From Welwitschia mirabilis (Eukaryota; Gnetophyta; Gnetopsida; Welwitschiales), in assembly GCA_051453625.1 (NCBI GenBank), contig JBOZIK010000001.1, positions 196,342,616-196,391,442 of the forward strand: a DNA stretch of 48,827 nucleotides. Direction: 5' to 3'. Position numbers and translations under genes: made by a program. Under the pieces are notes generated by a model that ran no database searches, was not told where the DNA came from, and was given only the letters and a program-made list of their open reading frames with translations. Positions 42,700-48,827 of the stretch are shown piece after piece (position 1 is the stretch's first letter; every line of letters starts with the position of its first letter).

Positions 42700-43640
42700 A
42701 AGCTGATACTGGAGGAAGGCCATAAAAGAAGAAATCCAAGCACTAAGACAAAATGAAACATGGGATTTGGTGCTAAGGCCTAAGAAGATATGTTCAATTT
42801 CATGAAAATGGATTTATAAATTAAAGATTCGACTAGATGAATTAATAGAAATGTATAAGGCTCGATTAGTGGATTAAGGATTTTCTCAAGAATATGGTCT
42901 AGATTATGATGAAACTTTTACTCTAGTAGTAAAGATTAGCACATTACATGTCTTACTAACACTTGTAACAAGGAAGAGTTTGAAGCTCTGGCAGATAGAT
43001 GTTAAAAATGCATTCTTACATGGTCATTTAGATCAAGACATATATATGGAGCAACCAGAGGATTTGAAAGGAAGGATCATCCAGGATATGTATGCAAACT
43101 AAAGATATTAGAATTCCTAATATAAATTGGCTATACAATAATATGAACAGATTTAATTTTATTAATTAATATTAATGATGAAAAGCTTACTATAATTCTT
43201 ATCTATCTAGATGATCTTATTATCACTAGAGATGATGAAAAGAAGATCCATCAAACTAGGAGAAATCTCTTGGTGCATTTTCAAATGAAGGAGCTTGGAA
43301 AGCTAAAACATTTTCTTGGACCTGAGCTTAAACAAACTAAGGAAGAATTATTCATGTGTCAGCAAAAATATGTAAGAGGCCTCGAATAAAAATTTAGGTT
43401 GCTCAACTGCAATTCAGTGTCAACACCTATGGAGGCTAATACAAGGCTATGTGTAGAAGAATGCCAAGAATTAGAAGATTTGATCATGTATAGGTAGTTG
43501 GTGGGTATCCTAAGTTATCTGATGATAACACAACTTAACATTTTCTTTGCAATTAGAGTGATAAGTAGGTTCATGAAGAAGCTAAGAAAGTCTTATTTGG
43601 AAGCTATATGATGCATATTGAAGGAGGTAAAAGAAATCAT
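42700..43640 (+). pseudogene. Copia-2 reverse transcriptase
   Basis: Starts WRKAIKEEIQALRQNETWDL at 42710, then YKARLVD, stop, GFSQEYGLDYDETF near 42860, LWQIDVKNAFLHGHLDQDIY near 42990 (first catalytic Asp intact), and the box YLDD, intact at 43204-43215. Between them, at about 43100-43130, a stretch of roughly 15-20 codons found in relatives is missing, a small deletion. It continues [16 protein letters not shown] and SVSTPMEANTRLCVEE. Confidence 0.87.
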
Positions 43641-44146
43641 CAAATTAAACATGTAAAGTAAGAGGGTATTACAATGCTGACTATGCTAGATATCATGACA
43701 CATGGCATTACAACCACTAGATATGTGTTTAGTTTTAACTCAGTAGTTAGTTTCCTAGTGTAGTAAGAAACAACCAATAATGTCACTATCAACTACTATA
43801 GTAGAGTATAGAGCAGCAAGAGAGAGTGGATGGTTGATGCAACTCATGAAGGATCTGCATCAATCAGTTGACTATCTAGTGTGACTATATTGTGATAACC
43901 AATTAGTAGTATGCTTGGTGGAGAACCCAATATTCCATGCAAAAAATAAGCATATGGAGGTATATTATCACTTCATTTAAGAAAAGGTATTGAAAGGAGA
44001 AATTAAAATGAAATACATTAAGATAAATGATCAAGTGATAGACTTATTCACTAAAGGAATTAGTGGCATAAAGTTTGAAGAATTTAATAAGCAACTTTGT
44101 ATAATAACTAGATCGACATTAAGAGAGAGTAGTCATTAAGGGGGAT
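43641..44146 (+). pseudogene. Copia-2 RNase H, with polypurine tract at the end
   Basis: DYARYHDTWHYNH near 43679, CHYQLL near 43780, ending VIDLFTKGISGIKFEEF near 44036. The polypurine tract TTAAGGGGGAT is at 44136-44146, directly before the 3' LTR. Several stops and a frame change. Part is repeated after the 44909 gap. Confidence 0.82.
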
Positions 44147-44368
44147 TGTTAAAAATCAATGACTTCTCCCTATTCTTCCATCACTTTCCTAATTCTTTTT
44201 GAATCTTCTATCTTTAGATTTTTCCAGACTTCTTTGAGATCTCTTCCAATTCTAACTTCTTTGAAAATCTCTATTTATCTTGTAAACTAACTTATGCATT
44301 GTATAAATAGGGAGTTTTATCTTCTCCATTTATGTGTGTTAATGAAATTTCCTTTATCTAATTCAACA
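44147..44368 (+). repeat. Copia-2 3' LTR
   Basis: TGTTAAAAATCAATGACTTC to AATTCAACA, 222 bases. TGTATAAATAGGGAG near 44298 is the promoter-like TATA. Differs from the 5' LTR at many sites, so the insertion is old. Confidence 0.87.
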
Positions 44369-44908
44369 CTGTAAAAATAGAAACATGTACTCTCCAAAGA
44401 GATAACCTTTATTTGTCACTTCAAGCACCTACAAATGATTAATATAGGAAAAATGTCAAATCTAGTAATTCAACACATCTGACTACCATCTCCACACTAT
44501 AGATGATTCTAGCAACATCATCTACAACTCCCCTCTTCCATAAGTAAGCACACTATTTACTACTTCTAGAAATTTGAACTTAGTTTTTCTTCTAGTTCCA
44601 CTTGTGCAGTCCATTTCTAATAGATTCATCTATAGTTTTTTCATAGTCAGTTATCATTTTTTTTTTGTAGAATGGAAGGTAGATATCAGCATGCTTTTAA
44701 TTTTTTAAAGGTTTTGATCTCTTCTTCATATTTTCTCTGTCCTTTTAAAAACTTTACAGTCTTTTGTTTCACCTCTACCATCGCTTTTCTATAGAAGGAG
44801 GCTTGTTTAAAATACTAACCATTGCATTAAGTCTAGTATGCTAGCTAATTAATGGTAGAGGGTGGATCTATTGGCTAAAAAACCCTAAAGTACTTATCAA
44901 AAATCATT
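44369..44908. other. Right flank of Copia-2, weak coding-like signal on minus strand
   Basis: No named feature. The minus strand reads VDDVARIIYSVEMVVRCVEL near 44520-44580 and TDYEKTIDESIRNGLHKWN near 44600-44670, with an intron-like pyrimidine tract nearby. Not recognised. Repeated at 45415-45952 by assembly, so that copy is no independent support. Confidence 0.25.
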
Positions 44909-45008
44909 NNNNNNNNNNNNNNNNNNNNNNNNNNNNNNNNNNNNNNNNNNNNNNNNNNNNNNNNNNNNNNNNNNNNNNNNNNNNNNNNNNNNNNNNNNNN
45001 NNNNNNNN

Positions 45009-45952
45009 TATTATCACTTCATTTAAGAAAAGGTACTGAAAGGAGGAATTAAAATGAAAGACATTAAGATAAATGGTCAAGTGATAGACTTATTTACTAA
45101 AGAAATTAGTGGCATAAAGTTTGAAAAATTTAAGAAGCAACTTTGTATAATAACTAGATCAGCATTAAGGGAGAGTAGTCATTGAGGGGGACTGTTAAAA
45201 ATTAATGACTTCTCCTGATTCTTCCATCACTCTCCTAATTCTTTTTAAATCTTCTATCTTTAGATTTTTTTAGACTTCTCTGAGATCTCTTCCAATTCTG
45301 ACTTCTCTGAAAATCTCTATTTATCTTGTAAACTAACTTATGCATTATATAAATAGTGAGTTTTAACTTCCCCATTTGTGTGTTTTAATGAAATTTCCTT
45401 TGTCTAATTCAACACTGTAAAAATAGAAACATGTACTCTCTAAATAGATAACATTTATTTATTACTTCAAGTACCTATAAATGATTAATATAGGGAAAAT
45501 GTCAAATCTAGTAATTCAACACATTTGACTATCATCTCCACACTACAGATGATTCTAGCAACATCATCTACAACTTTGCTCTTCCATAAGTAAGCACACT
45601 ATCTACTACTTCTAGAAATTTGAACTTAGTTTTTCTTTTAGTTTCACTTGTGCAGTCCATTTCTAGTAGATTTATCTGTAGTTTTTTCATAGCTAGTTAT
45701 CATTTTCTTTTTGTAGAATGAAAGGTAGACATCAGCATTCTTTCNNNNNNNNNNTAACTGGTTTTAATCTCTTCTTTCTATTTTCTCTGTCCTTTCAAAA
45801 ACTTTACAGTCTTTTGTTTCACATCTACCATCGCTTTTCTATAGAAGAAGGCTTGTTTGAAATACTAACCATTGCATTAAGTCTGGTATGCCAGCTAATT
45901 AATGATAGAGGGTGGATCTATTAGCTAAAAAAACCTAAGTACTTACTAAGAA
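45009..45952 (+). repeat. Gap-flank duplicate of 43963-44908 (Copia-2 3' end and flank)
   Basis: TATTATCACTTCATTTAAG opens both copies. It includes the end of RNase H, a polypurine tract, a third LTR copy (45193-45414) and the same non-element flank as after 44368. Because the flank is also repeated, it is not a second insertion. A 10-N gap at 45745. Confidence 0.9.
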
Positions 45953-46343
45953 TCATGATTTCTTATGATTCAACATTGAATAATGATTATAGGTAATGTA
46001 GCTCACCTCTTACATACATATAAGATAGATAAAAGACATAAAGACATGAGCTATCATTGCCAGCTACTTATAAAATTCTCTTTATGTATTAGTTATTGAT
46101 TAATTTGACATTGTAATTCATTTTCAAAGGAAATGATATTGATATCAACCAATTTTTTTCAATTTTTTTTAAACAATTGTCTATCTATTACTTTGGCAAA
46201 ATTTATACAAACAAATCACAAAACTTCTACTATTAGGCTATTTATATGGCAGCAAAAGAAAACTTCCCTAGCCTAAACCAAAAATTCAAGAGGATCATTA
46301 TTGAACTTTCAAAAACAAAGACCCATACTATTCTAACATAGGA
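45953..46343. other. AT-rich spacer, nothing recognised
   Basis: 391 bases with no ORF, repeat or motif I can support. Short T runs only. Confidence 0.5.
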
Positions 46344-46348
46344 CAAAA

Positions 46349-47750
46349 TGATAGGATCAAAAACCCTAAAAGGGGGGTAAATAAGTTCTTTCAAAAAATT
46401 AATGATTGATATGAAATAAAACTATTTGAAATACAACTTACATATGAAAATAAATCAATCTAAAATGTGCACAAAATAATAAGATATTATAAGTAAAGAA
46501 TCAAAAACAGAAAGGCACAAAACTATCAATTTGATGCAAGCCATATTTATAGTGATTCGGGAACTCCCCTACTCCTTCTTGATGATCAGCTTCCTCTAAG
46601 CTAGATCTCAAATCTATGTTACTCCATAGGTATTTGATGTTTACCTATAACCTTTACAAATATACTTTTACAAGCTAAGTCTCAACCTTTACAATAGACT
46701 TTTCAAGGTTAAGTATTAACCCATAGCACAGATTTTTCAAGGCTAAGTTTCAACCCATAGCATGGACTTTTCAAGGCTAAGTCTCAACCATTAGAAACAA
46801 TGGAAGTAATGTAGTGATGCCTTAGTTGCATAAATATCACACATTATAAAGCAGTATAATGAATGGAGCTCTTCTCTGGTAGATCATAATAATGAAGCTC
46901 TTAGATCTGACTCTGAATGAAGTACTTGTGTCAATGATGAATCTCCTCAAGTCAGATGTGAAGTAGTACAATGATACACTAATGAGAAATCATAGCTTAA
47001 TCTTTCAAATCTAAAATAATTTAGCCAAATAAGAGTAGTGGCAAAAAAAAATATCTAGATCAACAACAACATAGCTATTTATAATAAAGGGCTAATAGGG
47101 TTTATTACAAATGAATTACATCTCCAATAGCTATAAATGGCTATAAAAAGGTTATCTAATGGCTAGATAATGGATACATAATGTTTAGATAATTTTCTTT
47201 TCCACGTTATCTAGTTAACCCCATACAAATCTGGTTGACTTCATGTTGTGTCGTGAATTACACAGGTCGCCCGAGAAAGAAATTCAGTCACCCCGGGTTT
47301 TCATGTCTCCAATTCTGGTTGACCCTCTTTGGGTCTAGTTGATTCCAGTCCGGTCAACCCCATCATGGGTCTGATCAATCCCTTGTCTCTTGGTTTAGAA
47401 CTACTATCTGTTAAGTTCTCAAATCCGGTTGACCTCATGAAAATCTAGTCGACTCCTTATCATTTGGTTCAGGGACACTAATTCTTTTTCATGTTAAAGG
47501 TTTGGTTGACCCCATCATAATTCAGTCGACTCCTCTGTGTTTAGTTCATTTTTCCTTTGACAGCTTTAGGTGCGATCGACCTGGAGGGTGAATCAATTAC
47601 TCAGGTTTCTGGTGCATGTTTTGGTTCCATTTTTCAACTTGCAAAACTTAAAATCTTTTGCACAAAAGATATAATATTTGACTATTTAAGAGATATTAGT
47701 TTGACATCACTTGGCAAATATAATCTAACGTTATGTAGGTATAAGTAACA
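46349..47750 (-). mobile_element. Solo Sirevirus-like LTR, minus strand
   Basis: On the plus strand it begins TGATAGGATC and ends TAAGTAACA, TG...CA. CAAAA flanks both sides (46344-46348, 47751-47755). It has no PBS on its downstream side and no polypurine tract upstream, so it is a solo LTR left by LTR-LTR recombination. The TATA box (minus) is at 46543-46551, after the conserved GAGTAGGGGAGTTCCC stretch. GGTTGACC/GGTCAACC words at 47317, 47352, 47427 and 47504. Its 5' end carries about 20 extra bases beyond the TTAGATTATAT start seen in the copy at 48789. Confidence 0.8.
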
Positions 47751-47755
47751 CAAAA

Positions 47756-47834
47756 TTTAGGAGAATAAATTTCTATGTTTATCAAGTTGGTCTACCAAAT
47801 AAACCTATTTCAGAATTTTAGCTCTTGATAATAT
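47756..47834. other. Flank of the solo LTR up to a 100-N gap
   Basis: 79 bases, no feature seen. Confidence 0.5.
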
Positions 47835-47934
47835 NNNNNNNNNNNNNNNNNNNNNNNNNNNNNNNNNNNNNNNNNNNNNNNNNNNNNNNNNNNNNNNNNN
47901 NNNNNNNNNNNNNNNNNNNNNNNNNNNNNNNNNN

Positions 47935-48789
47935 AGAATTTTTAAGGCTAAGTCTCAATCTCTAGAAACAATGAAAGTGATGTAGTGATGCCTTATTTGC
48001 ATAAATATCACATGTTATAAAGTAGTATAATGAATGGAGCTCTTCTCTGGTAGATCACAATAATGAAGCTCTTAGATTTGACTCTAAATGAAGTGCTTAT
48101 GTTAACGATGAATCTCCTCAAATCAGATGTGAAGCTGTACAATGATACACTAATGAGAAATCACAACTTGAACTTTCAGATCCAAATTAATTTAGCTAAA
48201 TAAGAGTAGTGCCAAAAAAGATCTCTAGGTCATCTACAGCTTAGCTATTTATAATGGAAGTCTATTAGGGTTTTGTACATTTGAATTGCACTTTTAACAG
48301 CTATAAANNNNNNNNNNTTTGGTTGCCCTAGGTTTTCTTTACATCTCCAAATCTGGTCAACTCCATTTCGGTCTGGTCGACCTCAGTCCAGTTGACCCCA
48401 TCCTGCATCCAGTCAACCCCTTGTCTCTTAGTCTAGAACTACTATTTATTAGGTCCTCAAATCCAATCGATCCTATGAAAATTTAATTGACTCCTTGACA
48501 TTTAGTTCAGGGACACTGATTCTTCAGGTTACAGGTTCAGTCAATCTCATCAAAATTTGGTTGATCCCTTTGTGTTCAGTTCATTTTCTCTTGATAGCTT
48601 TAGATGCGATTGACCTCTTTAGGATCCATCCGATCTATGTAAAGGATGAATCAATTACTTAGATTTCTGGTGCATGTTTTAGTTCCATGTTTCAACCTGC
48701 AAAAACTTAATCTCATTTACCAAAGAATATAACATTTGCACTACACAAAAGATATTAGTTTGACATCAATTGGCAGATATAATCTAACA
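47935..48789 (-). mobile_element. Partial Sirevirus-like 3' LTR, minus strand
   Basis: Homologous to 46763-47730, truncated on its left by the gap. Its start on the minus strand is TGTTAGATTATATCTGCC at 48789, directly after a polypurine tract, so it is a 3' LTR whose internal region lies beyond the right edge. A 10-N gap at 48308. Not an assembly copy of the solo LTR, since the outer flanks differ. Confidence 0.8.
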
Positions 48790-48812
48790 ATATCCTCCTT
48801 TGACATTAATGG
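48790..48812 (-). other. Polypurine tract of the minus-strand element
   Basis: Minus strand reads AATGTCAAAGGAGGATA just before the LTR start TGTTAG. Plus-strand DNA primer site of the element. Confidence 0.75.
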
Positions 48813-48827
48813 TAAACAAATAAGTGA

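Larger units (their letters stand above)
38683..44368 (+). mobile_element. Copia-2: short-LTR Ty1/copia retrotransposon, nearly complete
   Basis: LTRs of 223 and 222 bases, PBS, long leader, gag, protease, integrase, RT, RNase H, polypurine tract. Integrase before RT gives Ty1/copia; the short LTR and sequence are unlike the Sirevirus-like complex. Flanking five bases are CTACA and CTGTA, three matches with two transitions, so a target duplication is possible but not proven. The 3' end with flank is repeated at 45009-45952 by assembly. Confidence 0.88.

Noticed and set aside
45718-45924. 68-codon ORF
   Set aside because: It spans a 10-N gap, and the equivalent place in the other assembly copy (near 44690) is broken by stops.
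45009-45952. A second Copia-2 insertion
   Set aside because: The non-element flank is duplicated with it, next to a 100-N gap.
46763-48789. 47835 gap as one more false duplication
   Set aside because: The two LTRs have different outer flanks: unique DNA after 47750, a polypurine tract after 48789. They are separate insertions.
1-48827. CRISPR array, tRNA, rRNA, operon or replication origin
   Set aside because: No evenly spaced repeats, no cloverleaf or rRNA words seen, and all features are of plant nuclear repeats.

Overview
The window is repeat-rich nuclear DNA of a flowering plant. The evidence is the mix of plant-type elements: L1-type LINEs with zf-RVT ends, a Sirevirus-like Ty1/copia element primed by initiator-tRNA-Met, a second short-LTR copia, and a Tat/Athila-like Ty3/gypsy. 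A monocot is possible but cannot be shown. The DNA is strongly AT-rich. I found no intact host gene, no RNA gene, and no element that could still move on its own. Nearly every recognisable reading frame is broken by stops, and most of those stops look like C-to-T or G-to-A decay.

Layout. 1-2400: ORF2 remnant of an L1-type LINE (LINE-A). 2511-4650: duplicated, unrecognised coding-like sequence. 4655-5110: two 198-bp tandem repeats and an A-rich tail, probably a LINE 3' end. 5118-6181: left part of an old gypsy element, cut inside its protease. 6182-17932: Sirevirus-like complex inserted there, flanked by the 5-bp target duplication ATACC. It holds LTR1, PBS, gag, integrase, RT-RNase H and LTR2, then a gap, then a second RT-RNase H and LTR3. 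17938-19900: the rest of the gypsy element (end of protease, RT, a piece of integrase), with an assembly duplication around 18033-18132. 20250-22736: nothing recognised beyond one 75-codon ORF. 22737-33170: two head-to-tail units of about 5 kb plus a third partial start, with exon-like islands on the minus strand that occur in both units. 33200-38465: a second LINE (LINE-B) with ORF1, endonuclease, RT and zf-RVT. 38683-44368: a nearly full-length but dead short-LTR copia (Copia-2). 45009-45952: an assembly copy of its 3' end and flank. 46349-47750: a minus-strand Sirevirus-like solo LTR with CAAAA target duplication. 47935-48812: the 3' LTR and polypurine tract of another minus-strand element that runs off the right edge.

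Fifteen gaps are exactly 100 N. Twelve of them have nearly the same sequence on both sides, differing by about 4-8% by eye. These are most simply unmerged overlapping contigs or haplotypes, so local copy number and apparent tandem repeats next to such gaps should not be trusted.

The genes do not form a working pathway; the window records successive insertion, nesting, recombination and decay. The least explained parts are the 5-kb tandem units, the coding-like block at 2511-4650, and the array of GGTCGACC/TTGAC motifs in the Sirevirus LTRs.
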